A stretch of DNA of 64,000 nucleotides from Comamonadaceae bacterium (GTDB lineage: Bacteria > Pseudomonadota > Gammaproteobacteria > Burkholderiales > Burkholderiaceae_C): the NCBI GenBank assembly GCA_027484575.1, contig JAIXSQ010000013.1, forward strand, positions 124,001 to 188,000, given 5' to 3'. The notes beneath the pieces are model-generated. The model had not been told where the DNA came from. It saw only the letters and a list, made by a program, of their open reading frames with translations, and did not search any database. Positions 26,011 through 35,182 of the stretch are shown here, piece by piece; positions within the stretch are counted from its first letter, which is position 1, and each line of letters starts with the position of its first letter. Both the position numbers and the translations under genes were made by a program.

Positions 26011-26846
26011 CCGAACGCACCCTTCCCGCCCCCGCGCCGCTGCGCGCCCCCGTGCCCGAGCGGCCCGGCCTGTTCGGCCGCGCCAACCCGCCGATCCGCG
26101 ACTGGGCCGGCCGGCGCGTGTGGGTGGTCGGCGCCTCCAGCGGCATCGGCCAGGCCCTGGCGCAGGCGCTGCACGCGGCCGGCGCGCAGGTGATCGTCTC
26201 GGCGCGGCAGCAGGCGGCGCTGCAGGCCTTCGTCGAAGCGCATCCCGGGTCCCTGGCCCAGCCGCTGGACGTGGGCGACGTGGCCGCGGTGCAGGCCGCC
26301 GGGCGCGCCGTGCTGCAGCAGGGCCCGCTCGACCTGGTGGTCTACTGCGCCGGCCACTACAAGGCGCTGCGCGCCGATGCGTGGTCGCTCGAGGAGATGA
26401 AGCGCCACCAGGAGGTCAACTACGTCGGCGCGCTGCACATGCTCGATGCGGTGCTGCCGGCGCTGCTCGCGCAGGGGCAGGGCCACATCAGCCTGGTGGG
26501 CAGCGTGGCCGGCTACCGCGGCCTGCCCAAGAGCCTGGCCTACGGCCCGACCAAGGCCGCGCTGATCCACCTGGCCGAGGCGCTGTACCTGGACCTGCGC
26601 GGGCTCGGCCTGGGCGTGAGCATCATCAACTGCGGCTTCGTGCGCACGCCGCTGACCGCGCAGAACGACTTCCACATGCCCGCGCTGATGGACCCCGCCG
26701 AGGCCGCGAGCCGCATCCTGCGCGGCTGGGCGCAGGGGTCGTTCGAGATCCATTTCCCGCGCCGCTTCACGCTGGCGATGAAGCTGCTCAAGCTGCTGCC
26801 GTTCGCGCTGTACCGGGCGGCGGTGCAGCGCACGACGGGCCTGTGA
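26007..26846 (+). CDS. Short-chain dehydrogenase/reductase (SDR)
   Basis: A 279-residue classical SDR. The NAD(P)-binding motif is VWVVGASSGIGQALAQAL (about 38-55), followed by the structural motif YCAGHY. The catalytic residues are Ser in GSVAGYRG and YGPTK (Tyr-x-x-x-Lys). The extra N-terminal Pro-rich stretch of about 30 residues is unusual but follows directly from the coupled ATG at 26007. It is the last gene of the operon and probably reduces or oxidises a lipid-derived carbonyl; the substrate is inferred only. Confidence 0.9.
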   Translation: MTERTLPAPAPLRAPVPERPGLFGRANPPIRDWAGRRVWVVGASSGIGQALAQALHAAGAQVIVSARQQAALQAFVEAHPGSLAQPLDVGDVAAVQAAGRAVLQQGPLDLVVYCAGHYKALRADAWSLEEMKRHQEVNYVGALHMLDAVLPALLAQGQGHISLVGSVAGYRGLPKSLAYGPTKAALIHLAEALYLDLRGLGLGVSIINCGFVRTPLTAQNDFHMPALMDPAEAASRILRGWAQGSFEIHFPRRFTLAMKLLKLLPFALYRAAVQRTTGL

Positions 26847-26852
26847 GGCCGC

Positions 26853-26870
26853 GCCGCCCGCGCGGGCGGC
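26853..26870 (+). terminator. Possible weak terminator hairpin after the SDR gene
   Basis: GCCGCCCG and CGGGCGGC form an 8-bp perfect stem just after the SDR stop, between convergent genes. The loop is only CG and there is no T-run on either strand, so it may be incidental in such GC-rich DNA. Confidence 0.25.
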
Positions 26871-26891
26871 GGCGCACGGGTGGGCCGGCGC

Positions 26892-27506
26892 TCAGGCCGG
26901 CTTGCTGTCCACGAAGCTCTGGCGCTGCATGAGCTTCTCGTGCAGCTTGGCCAGGTTGGGATGCGCCGTGCGCCAGTCGATCTCGGGGAAGCGGAAATCC
27001 AGGTAGCCCAGCGCGCAGCCGACCGCGATGTCGGCCAGGCTGAGGTGGATGCCGGCGCAGAACGGCTTGTCGCCCAGGCCCAGGCTCATGGCCCTGAGGC
27101 TCGCGTGGGTCTTGCCCAGCTGCCGGTCGATCCAGGCCTGGCTGCGCTCGCCGTCCTTGCGGCCGGCCCAGTGCTTCTCCAGCCGCGCGAGGATCAGCGC
27201 ATCGAGCACGCCGTCGGCCAGCGCCTCCCAGGTCTTGACCTCGGCGCGCTCGCGGCCCACGGCGGGGATCAGCTTGCCCACGGGCGAGAGCGTGTCGAGG
27301 TACTCGACGATCACGCGCGAGTCGAACAGCGCCTCGCCGCCTTCCATCACCAGGCAGGGCACCTTGCCCAGCGGGTTGGACTCGGCGATGGTCGTGTCGG
27401 CCGACCACACGTCCTCCTGCACGAACTGGTAGTCCAGCTTCTTCTCGGACATCACGACGCGCACCTTGCGCACGTAGGGACTGGTGATGGCGCCGATCAG
27501 TTTCAT
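26892..27506 (-). CDS. Glutathione S-transferase family protein (SspA/YibF-like)
   Basis: A 204-residue soluble GST. The N-terminal thioredoxin-like domain has MKLIGAITSPYVRKVRVVMSE, with the conserved NPLGKVPCL and the glutathione gamma-glutamyl contact region EALFDSRVIVEYLD. The C-terminal helical domain has HLSLADIAVGCALGYLDFRF. This layout matches YibF/Gst-like proteins. I start at ATG 27506, the family start; a GTG eight codons upstream is possible. The electrophile it detoxifies is unknown. It is divergent from purB. Confidence 0.88.
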   Translation of the reverse strand: MKLIGAITSPYVRKVRVVMSEKKLDYQFVQEDVWSADTTIAESNPLGKVPCLVMEGGEALFDSRVIVEYLDTLSPVGKLIPAVGRERAEVKTWEALADGVLDALILARLEKHWAGRKDGERSQAWIDRQLGKTHASLRAMSLGLGDKPFCAGIHLSLADIAVGCALGYLDFRFPEIDWRTAHPNLAKLHEKLMQRQSFVDSKPA

Positions 27507-27548
27507 GGGACTCTTGCTGTTGTGGGGCACGCGGCGATTCTAGAGTGA

Positions 27549-29051
<1,503 letters not shown>

Positions 29052-29055
29052 CCCC

Positions 29056-29616
29056 GTGGCGCTGAAGTCCACGGTCTTCAAGGCCAACCTGGCGGTCGCC
29101 GACATCGACCACGGCTACTACGCCGACCACGCGCTGACCCTGGCGCGGCATCCCAGCGAGACCGACGACCGCATGATGGTGCGGCTGGCCGCGCTCGCAC
29201 TGAACGCGCACGCGCTGCAGACCGTGTGCAACGGCGACGGCACGCTGGGCTTCGGCGCCGGGCTGTCGGACCCCGACGATCCCGACGTGGTGCTGCGGGA
29301 CTTCACGGGCCGCACGCGCCTGTGGATCGAGGTCGGCCAGCCCGAGGACAAGCCGATCGCCAAGGCCTGCTCCAAGGCCGACCAGGTGCTGCTGTACGCC
29401 TTCAGCCCTGCGGCCGACGTGTGGTGGCGCGGCATCGAGACCAAGCTGTCGCGTCTGGACAAGCTCCAGGTCTGGCGCATTCCCGCCGAGGCGGCGCAGG
29501 CGCTGGGCAAGCTGGCCGAGCGGTCCATGCAGCTGCAGGCCACGATCCAGGACGGCAACCTGCTGCTGTCCGGCAACGCCGGCGGCGTGGAGATCGAGCC
29601 GGTCCGCTGGAAGTGA
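29056..29616 (+). CDS. YaeQ family protein
   Basis: A 186-residue protein of the YaeQ family (PD-(D/E)xK nuclease-like fold). It starts from GTG 29056 with the typical N-terminus ALKSTVFKANLAVADIDHGYY (first residue written from position 2). The acidic and Lys/Gln core is recognisable in RLWIEVGQPEDKPIAKAC. E. coli YaeQ can compensate for loss of RfaH in some assays; the molecular role is unclear. It begins four bases after the purB stop, so the two probably share a transcript. Confidence 0.92.
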   Translation: MALKSTVFKANLAVADIDHGYYADHALTLARHPSETDDRMMVRLAALALNAHALQTVCNGDGTLGFGAGLSDPDDPDVVLRDFTGRTRLWIEVGQPEDKPIAKACSKADQVLLYAFSPAADVWWRGIETKLSRLDKLQVWRIPAEAAQALGKLAERSMQLQATIQDGNLLLSGNAGGVEIEPVRWK

Positions 29617-29618
29617 GT

Positions 29619-29921
29619 TCAGGCGGGCGCCAGCCGCCCGCAGGCCCAGCAGCTGCCGAAGCCGCCTTCCACCAGCTCGCCGCAGGCGCAGGCCCAGCGC
29701 CGCTGCGGCGCACGCCGGATCGCGTCGAGCGCGGCCTGCGCCGCTGCCTCCTGCGCGGGATCGACCAGCCAGACCTCGGGCTCGCACTGGTCGGGCGGCA
29801 GCTCGCCGGCGGCGGCGCCCAGGAAGTAGCGGTTCAGGCAGGCATCGATGCCGGCCTGGCGCAGCAGTTCGACCCACAGCGCCGCGATCGCCACGTTGGG
29901 CGCGCGGGCCAGCCGCCGCAT
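29619..29921 (-). CDS. DUF2007-type protein with C-terminal zinc ribbon
   Basis: A 100-residue protein with the small DUF2007 alpha/beta domain (MRRLARAPNVAIAALWVEL, ELPPDQCEPEVWLVD) fused to a short zinc-ribbon-like tail (WACACGELVEGGFGSCWACG, four Cys). The family is annotated as putative signal transducing but lacks a defined function. The ATG at 29921 overlaps the TGA of the DUF3717/DUF1289 gene upstream, so the two are co-translated. It is convergent with YaeQ, with two bases between the stops. Confidence 0.78.
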   Translation of the reverse strand: MRRLARAPNVAIAALWVELLRQAGIDACLNRYFLGAAAGELPPDQCEPEVWLVDPAQEAAAQAALDAIRRAPQRRWACACGELVEGGFGSCWACGRLAPA

Positions 29922-30361
29922 CAGGCGCCCGTGCCCCCGGCGCTGCCGGCCCCGCCCGCTTCACGCGCGCGCTCGGCATAGCGGTTGAAGCGCCAGGCGT
30001 CGCCCTGCAGCGTGATGCGGCGCCAGGTCCCGCGCTTGGCGGCGGGCGACATCTCGGGCCACAGCTGCACCTCCTCGAAGCTGCGGCCGCAGCCCTTGCA
30101 GGTCTCGTCGCCCTGGCTGGTGGAGCAGATCGCGATGCAGGGCGTGTCGGGCGTGGTGTCGTACCAAGCCTTCCAGGCGGCGTAGGCCTTGGCCGGAAAG
30201 CCCTGCTCGTCGGCCTCGTCCTCGCGGTGGAACACCAGCAGCGCGTAGACCTCGGCCAGCGCGCGCAGCTCGGGCGCCAGGGTGACGCCGTCGGGCGAGG
30301 GCGCGCGCTCGCGCCACCAGTTGATGGCGGCTTCGATGTCGGTGATGTGGATGCCGGCCAT
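29921..30361 (-). CDS. DUF3717-DUF1289 fusion protein
   Basis: A 146-residue product. Residues 1-70 match DUF3717 (IHITDIEAAINWWRERAP, EVYALLVFHREDEAD) and residues 80-135 match DUF1289, a small Cys-rich domain (PCIAICSTSQGDETCKGCGR with four Cys, then PEMSPAAKRGTWRRI). The Cys pattern suggests metal binding. The ATG at 30361 is preferred over an upstream ATG because a TATGAT -10 lies right before it and IHITDIEAA is the family N-terminus. Function unknown. Confidence 0.8.
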   Translation of the reverse strand: MAGIHITDIEAAINWWRERAPSPDGVTLAPELRALAEVYALLVFHREDEADEQGFPAKAYAAWKAWYDTTPDTPCIAICSTSQGDETCKGCGRSFEEVQLWPEMSPAAKRGTWRRITLQGDAWRFNRYAERAREAGGAGSAGGTGA

Positions 30362-30371
30362 GGGGGCGCGG

Positions 30372-30377
30372 ATCATA
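30372..30377 (-). promoter_or_regulatory. Candidate -10 element upstream of DUF3717-DUF1289
   Basis: TATGAT on the minus strand, five of six consensus bases. It is only 10 bp before the chosen start, implying a leader of a few bases at most or a leaderless message. Confidence 0.4.
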
Positions 30378-30408
30378 ACGGCGCGGCGATGCCCCCGCGG
30401 CCCGGTGC

Positions 30409-30414
30409 TATCCT
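30409..30414 (+). promoter_or_regulatory. Candidate -10 element upstream of the phage-holin-family gene
   Basis: TATCCT, eight bp before the ATG at 30423, again implying a very short leader. The divergent gap is only 61 bp and no -35 is obvious. Confidence 0.3.
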
Positions 30415-30422
30415 CGCGCGCC

Positions 30423-30776
30423 ATGAAGCTGCTCGCCAAGTGGCTGCTGTCGGCCTCGGCCCTGCTCTTCGTCGCGTGGGCCTACCACGGCGTCGAGGTC
30501 AGGGACTTCGGCTCGGCGATGCTGGCCGCCTTCGTCATCGGCCTGCTCAACTTGGTGGTGCGCCCCGCGCTGGTGGTGCTGACGCTGCCGGTGACCGTCG
30601 TCTCGCTCGGCCTGTTCCTGTTCGTCATCAATGCCCTGATGTTCTGGGCGGCCGCCTCGGTGCTCGACGACTTCGCGGTGCGCGGCTTCACCGGCGCGCT
30701 GGTCGGCTCCCTGCTGTACTCGGTGCTGGGCCTGGTGATCGACTCAGCGCTCGAGCGCCTGTTCCCGAAGCAGTGA
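30423..30776 (+). CDS. Phage holin family (YvlD/DUF360-like) membrane protein
   Basis: A 117-residue protein made of four hydrophobic segments, with the family pattern GSAMLAAFVIGLLNLVVRPA and LTLPVTVVSLGLFLFVINAL. Despite the family name these are chromosomal membrane proteins, not lysis genes; function unknown. The 3' end overlaps the convergent M48 protease gene by 33 bp, so one stretch codes on both strands. Confidence 0.88.
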   Translation: MKLLAKWLLSASALLFVAWAYHGVEVRDFGSAMLAAFVIGLLNLVVRPALVVLTLPVTVVSLGLFLFVINALMFWAAASVLDDFAVRGFTGALVGSLLYSVLGLVIDSALERLFPKQ

Positions 30777-32231
30777 TTCGACCTGCCGCAGGCGGGTGTC
30801 GACGATCGAGGCCTCGATCAGGTCGGCACCGCCGCGCCGGCTCACGTCCTGCGCCGCGCGCAGGCGGTCGACGGCCGCGGTGTAGTCCAGCTGCGCCACG
30901 CGCGCCTCGGCCTCGGCGCGCAGGGCGCGCAGGGCCTGCCCCTGCGCCGTGGCGGCCTGCGCCAGCAGCAGCCACGCGGTGGCGTCGCGCGCCTGCGTGG
31001 CCACCCAGGGCTGCAGGCGGCCCGCCACCTCGGCCGCCCCGCCCGAAGCCAGCTTGGACTCGGCCCACAGCAGCAGGCCGGGCCGCTCGGCCTCGGTGCC
31101 CGCCAGCTGCTCAAGCGCGCGCGCGGGCTGGCCGGCCGCCAGTGCCACCTCGGCCGCGAGCCAGCGCACCGGCCGCACCAGCACGGGATCGCCGCGCACC
31201 TCGGCCAGCAACTGCCGCACGAGGCCCGCGGCACGTTCGTGCTCGCGCAGGCGCGAGGCCGCCAGGGCCGCGCCCGACAGCGTGCCCAGGCGCCGCACCG
31301 CCGGCGCATTCGCAGGCAGGCTGGCGGCTTCGGCCAGCGCCGCACGCAGGCCTTCGACGCCTGCTGCGGACAGCACCCGCGCGCGGCCCGCCATCAAGGC
31401 ATGCAGCAGGCGGGCGGTCGTGTCGCCCGGCTGCCGGTCGGACAGCTGCTGGCGGGCCTGCATGTCGGCGGCGCGCTCGGTGGTCAGCGGGTGGGTGCGC
31501 AGGTAGGGGTAGTTGCCCGTGTCGTTCAGCCGCGAGGCCTGCTGCAGCTTCTCGAACATGCTCACGAAGCCCTGCGGGTCGAAGCCGGCCTGCACCAGCA
31601 CGCCGTAGCCGATGCGGTCGGCCTCGCGCTCCATGTCGCGCGAGAAGTTCAGCTGGCCCTGGATCGCCAGGGCCTGGCTGCCGCTCATGACGGCGCCCGC
31701 CGCCTGCGGATTGCGGCTGGCCGCCAGCGCGCCCAGGATCAGGCCGGCGATGACCAGCGGGGACTGGCGCTTCTCCTGGCCGGCCATGCGGGCGATGTGC
31801 CGCTGCGTGACGTGCGACAGCTCGTGCGCCAGCACGGAGGCGACCTCGTCGGGGCTGGCCGTCACGCTGACCAGGCCCAGGTTCAGGCCCATCCAGCCGC
31901 CAGGCAATGCGAATGCGTTGACCGCCCGGTCGCGCCCCAGCAGCACCTGCCAGGCGAAGCGGTCCTCGAGCCCGTCGCCCAGGTCGCCGCGCACCCGGGC
32001 CGCCTGCATCAGCCGCTGCCAGATGCCGTCGACATAGGCCACCAGCACCGGGTCGTCGATGTAGTCCGGGTCGCGGTACAGCTCGCGCGCGATGCGCTCG
32101 CCCAGGCGCCGCTCGACCGCGACCGACAGCTCCACCCCGTCGCCCAGCTGCGGCAGCCCCTGCTGCGCCGGCACGGCCGGCGGCAGGGCCAGCAGCACGG
32201 CCAGCAGGAGGGAGAGCCGGCGCCTGGACAC
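30744..32231 (-). CDS. M48 family metalloprotease with TPR-like tail (BepA-like)
   Basis: A 495-residue exported zinc protease. The signal peptide (VSRRRLSLLLAVLLALPPAVPA) is followed by the peptidase domain with LAHELSHVTQRHIA (HExxH) and the distal Glu in DMEREADRIG; the C-terminal half is Ala-rich TPR-like helices. The family member BepA checks outer-membrane protein assembly, and that role is inferred here. The GTG at 32231 follows the TfpX-like stop by one base, so it is probably translationally coupled; no ribosome site is evident. The 3' end overlaps the holin-family gene by 33 bp. Confidence 0.9.
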   Translation of the reverse strand: MSRRRLSLLLAVLLALPPAVPAQQGLPQLGDGVELSVAVERRLGERIARELYRDPDYIDDPVLVAYVDGIWQRLMQAARVRGDLGDGLEDRFAWQVLLGRDRAVNAFALPGGWMGLNLGLVSVTASPDEVASVLAHELSHVTQRHIARMAGQEKRQSPLVIAGLILGALAASRNPQAAGAVMSGSQALAIQGQLNFSRDMEREADRIGYGVLVQAGFDPQGFVSMFEKLQQASRLNDTGNYPYLRTHPLTTERAADMQARQQLSDRQPGDTTARLLHALMAGRARVLSAAGVEGLRAALAEAASLPANAPAVRRLGTLSGAALAASRLREHERAAGLVRQLLAEVRGDPVLVRPVRWLAAEVALAAGQPARALEQLAGTEAERPGLLLWAESKLASGGAAEVAGRLQPWVATQARDATAWLLLAQAATAQGQALRALRAEAEARVAQLDYTAAVDRLRAAQDVSRRGGADLIEASIVDTRLRQVESLLREQALER

Positions 32232-32232
32232 G

Positions 32233-33033
32233 TCAGTAGGGGTCGACCGGCACGAAGGCCACGATGTCGGCGCTGGCCGCGTCGAGCAGGGCCGTCCAGG
32301 CGCGGTCGCGCGAGAGCACGGGGATCCAGCGCAGCGTGGCCGGCTCGCGGCCGGCCTGGCGCGCCGCGGCAGCGAGCTGGGCGGCGGCGGCGGGCCGCCG
32401 CTTGGCCAGCGTGTCGAACGGTTCGGCGGCGGCGAGGATGGCGGCGCGCTCCTCGGCCCAGGGACGCCACAGTTCGGGGCGGGCGGACAGCGACACGCCT
32501 TGCAGCGCCGCCAGCGTGTAGTCGGCCTGCTCGGCACCGGGGCGCAGGGGCCGCAGGGCGACCAGGCCCGGTCCCTGCCACAGCGTGGGCAGCGACCCGG
32601 CCCCGGCCGTGGCCAGCACCTGCGGGTCGAGGTCCACCCGGTGCACGACGCGCAGGCGGTCGTACTCGAAGGCCAGCTGCACCGGGCGGGCGGCCTGCAC
32701 CGTCCACAGCCCGTAGCACAGCGCGGCCAGCTGCAGCAGGCCGACGACCGACAGGTCGCGGGCCAGCTCCGCGCGGGGCTTGCGGCGGTCGAACACCGAC
32801 AGGGTGATCAGCGGGCCGAGCACCACGTCGACGACGACCAGCAGCGTGAACAGCTCGCGGCCGCCGGACAGCTCGCGGTACGGCCACGGGTACCACAGGC
32901 CGAACACGAGGGCTGCGGCCAGCGCGGCCACGCCGAGGCTGATGGCCAGGTGCGCGCCGGCGGCGCGCAGGCGGGGAGCCCACTGGAAGCGGGCCGTATC
33001 ATCCGAGGTCTTATCCAGGGTCGGGGTCTGCAT
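32233..33033 (-). CDS. TfpX/TfpZ family type IV pilin accessory protein
   Basis: A 266-residue membrane protein with helices at about 30-50, 70-90 and 97-117. The family signature spans [20 protein letters not shown], then [20 protein letters not shown] and FDRRKP. TfpX/TfpY/TfpZ proteins are assembly partners of particular type IV pilin groups in Pseudomonas. A pilin and PglL-like ligases lie within 5 kb downstream on the map, on the same strand but separated by moaC. The ATG at 33033 is back to back with the moaC ATG in one CATG palindrome. Confidence 0.85.
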   Translation of the reverse strand: MQTPTLDKTSDDTARFQWAPRLRAAGAHLAISLGVAALAAALVFGLWYPWPYRELSGGRELFTLLVVVDVVLGPLITLSVFDRRKPRAELARDLSVVGLLQLAALCYGLWTVQAARPVQLAFEYDRLRVVHRVDLDPQVLATAGAGSLPTLWQGPGLVALRPLRPGAEQADYTLAALQGVSLSARPELWRPWAEERAAILAAAEPFDTLAKRRPAAAAQLAAAARQAGREPATLRWIPVLSRDRAWTALLDAASADIVAFVPVDPY

Positions 33034-33523
33034 GACGAGCGCTCTCACACATTTCGACGGCCAGGGCCAGGCGCACATGGTGGACGTGGCGGGCAAGGCG
33101 GCCACGCACCGCGTCGCCGTCGCCGCGGGCCGGATCGAGATGCTACCCGCCACGCTGGCCATCATCCGCGAAGGTGGCGTAAAGAAGGGCGACGTGCTGG
33201 GCATCGCGCGCGTGGCCGGGATCATGGCCGCCAAGCGCACGGCGGACCTGATCCCCCTGTGCCATCCGCTGGCCCTGACGCGCGTGACGGTGGACTTCGA
33301 GACCCACGGCGACGCCGCCGGCGGCCCGTGCTGGGTGGCCTGCGAGGCACGCGTGGAGACGGTGGGCCCCACCGGCGTCGAGATGGAGGCCCTGACCGCC
33401 GTCAGCGCCGCCCTGCTGACGGTCTACGACATGTGCAAGGCCGTCGACCGCGGCATGACGCTCACCGGCGTGCGCCTGCTGGAAAAGCACGGCGGCAAGA
33501 GCGGCAGCTTCGTTCAGCGCTGA
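33032..33523 (+). CDS. moaC: Cyclic pyranopterin monophosphate synthase
   Basis: A 163-residue enzyme for the second step of molybdenum cofactor synthesis (with MoaA, converts GTP to cPMP). Conserved stretches: [18 protein letters not shown] at the N-terminus, [36 protein letters not shown] and [20 protein letters not shown] with the catalytic Lys. ATG 33032 gives the usual N-terminus. It sits alone between pilus genes of the opposite strand: its start shares a CATG with the TfpX-like gene and its 3' end overlaps a PglL-like gene by 10 bp. Confidence 0.97.
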   Translation: MTSALTHFDGQGQAHMVDVAGKAATHRVAVAAGRIEMLPATLAIIREGGVKKGDVLGIARVAGIMAAKRTADLIPLCHPLALTRVTVDFETHGDAAGGPCWVACEARVETVGPTGVEMEALTAVSAALLTVYDMCKAVDRGMTLTGVRLLEKHGGKSGSFVQR

Positions 33524-35157
33524 GCCGCAGCGCCGGCGCGGGCCTCCGGCTGCGGCGCGAAGGCCGCCTGCGCGCGCAGCGCCAGCGCCTGGGCCTCGTC
33601 CTCGCGGCCGAGCAGGCGCGCTGCCGCGATGGCCTGCTCCACGACGCGCGGCTCCGGCGAGTAGTGCAGCAGCTCGAGCGCCAGCGGGTACAGCTGGGCC
33701 GCATCCGCAGCGGTCGGCTGCGCCACCCACAGCTGCGCGAACCGGGCCTGGCGGCCGAACAGCCAGCTGCCGGCCATCTGGCCCGCGGGATCCTGCCGCA
33801 TCGACGGCCAGCGCTGCGCGGCGGGCAGGTAGGCCTGCGAGACGCGGGCGTAGTCCCAGGCGGTCCATGCCAGGGCCGCCGCGGCGGCCCCCGCGACCAA
33901 CCAGCCTGCGGCGCGGCCGCGGCCCGTGGCCGGCCGGCGGGCCGGTCCACGCGCCAGCAGCGTCCCCAGCGCCAGCCCGGCGGCCAGCTGGAACGGCGCG
34001 TACCAGAGCGGGTACTCGAGCAGGCTGTGCAGCCCGATCACGGCCAGGAGGGCCCAGGCTAGGCGCCGCGAGGGCACCTGCTCGCGCCAGGGCTGCTGGC
34101 GCAGCACCCAGGCCAGCACGCCGGCCGCCGCGAGGAGGGCCACCGGCACGCCGAGTTCGACCGCCAGGTGCAGCGGCAGGTTGTGGGCGTTGTCCAGGAT
34201 GTCGCAGAAGCGCGGGCCGGGATAGAGCGTCCAGAAGTGGGCGTAGTCCAGTTCGCCCCAGCCCCAGCCGGTCCAGGGACGCTGCGCGATCAGGTGCAGG
34301 ACGTTGTCCCAGAGGACGCGGCGGCTGCCGCAGCCCTCGGGGCCGTCGGCGAGGCGCTCGAGCAGCGCGCGGGCCGGCGGTTGCCCGGTCCAGGCTTCGA
34401 TCCAGCCGGGCAGGACCAGCACGGCGAGCAGGTGGGCGCCGGCGGCGACCGCCCACAGCCGCAGGGCTGCGCGGCGCGAGGGCCCGGGCCAGGCCACGGC
34501 CAGCGCGCCGGTGAGCAGGGCCTGCAGCACTGCGGTGCGCGAAGCGCTCGCCGCAGCGGCGATGCCCAGCAGCAGCGCCACGCCGACTGCAGTGGCCACC
34601 GGCAGCCGCGGCCGCCCCCACAGCAGGACGGCGACCCCCAGCCAGCACAGGCTGCCGAACTGGTTGGGCTGCCGCAAGTTGGCGTAGGCCTCACCGGGCT
34701 GGGCGGCGCTGACCCAGGGCCACAAGGCGGCGGCAGCGCCGAACGCCTGCAGCAGGCCGAGCACGGCGCTCACCACCGCAGCCAGCAGCAGGCCGCGTGG
34801 CCATGCGGCCTGCCAGGCCGTGGCCGCACCCGTCGCGAACAGGACGACCAGCAGGCCGACGCAGAGGCCAGCCAGCGCCGGCCCGGGTGCACCATGGGGC
34901 AGGCCCGCTGCGGTCCACAAGGCCAGCGCGCACAAGATGCCTGCCCGGGGTGGACAGCAGGCCAGTCCGCCATTGCGAATCAGAGCCAGAGTCCACACCG
35001 CCAGGGCACAGGCCGCGCCGACGATCCAAGGCACGACGGCTGGGGACGGGCCTGGCGAAAACGGGTTCAGCCATGAAACCGCCACCATCAGGACGATCGC
35101 ACACTGCTGCAGTGCAGCCGCAGGGCTCCATGCAGGGGATGCCGTGCGGGGGTTCAT
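33514..35157 (-). CDS. PglL/TfpO-like O-oligosaccharyltransferase 1 (Wzy_C domain)
   Basis: A 547-residue polytopic membrane protein (about 12 helices). The Wzy_C catalytic loop carries [15 protein letters not shown] and [16 protein letters not shown], the latter being the conserved HN motif. The N-terminal half has the [12 protein letters not shown] segment of the PglL_A family, and the periplasmic C-terminal tail (about 410-547) resembles Wzy_C_2. Such enzymes transfer a lipid-linked glycan to pilin or other exported proteins, or act as O-antigen ligases. The position beside a pilin favours glycosylation. It is 25 bp after the second copy and probably shares its transcript. Confidence 0.85.
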   Translation of the reverse strand: MNPRTASPAWSPAAALQQCAIVLMVAVSWLNPFSPGPSPAVVPWIVGAACALAVWTLALIRNGGLACCPPRAGILCALALWTAAGLPHGAPGPALAGLCVGLLVVLFATGAATAWQAAWPRGLLLAAVVSAVLGLLQAFGAAAALWPWVSAAQPGEAYANLRQPNQFGSLCWLGVAVLLWGRPRLPVATAVGVALLLGIAAAASASRTAVLQALLTGALAVAWPGPSRRAALRLWAVAAGAHLLAVLVLPGWIEAWTGQPPARALLERLADGPEGCGSRRVLWDNVLHLIAQRPWTGWGWGELDYAHFWTLYPGPRFCDILDNAHNLPLHLAVELGVPVALLAAAGVLAWVLRQQPWREQVPSRRLAWALLAVIGLHSLLEYPLWYAPFQLAAGLALGTLLARGPARRPATGRGRAAGWLVAGAAAAALAWTAWDYARVSQAYLPAAQRWPSMRQDPAGQMAGSWLFGRQARFAQLWVAQPTAADAAQLYPLALELLHYSPEPRVVEQAIAAARLLGREDEAQALALRAQAAFAPQPEARAGAAAQR

Positions 35158-35182
35158 TCGCAGGCGTGACCCGAAGTCGTCC

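Noticed and set aside
30423..30776. Prophage remnant, from the holin family name
   Set aside because: No other phage genes are nearby; this membrane family is commonly chromosomal.
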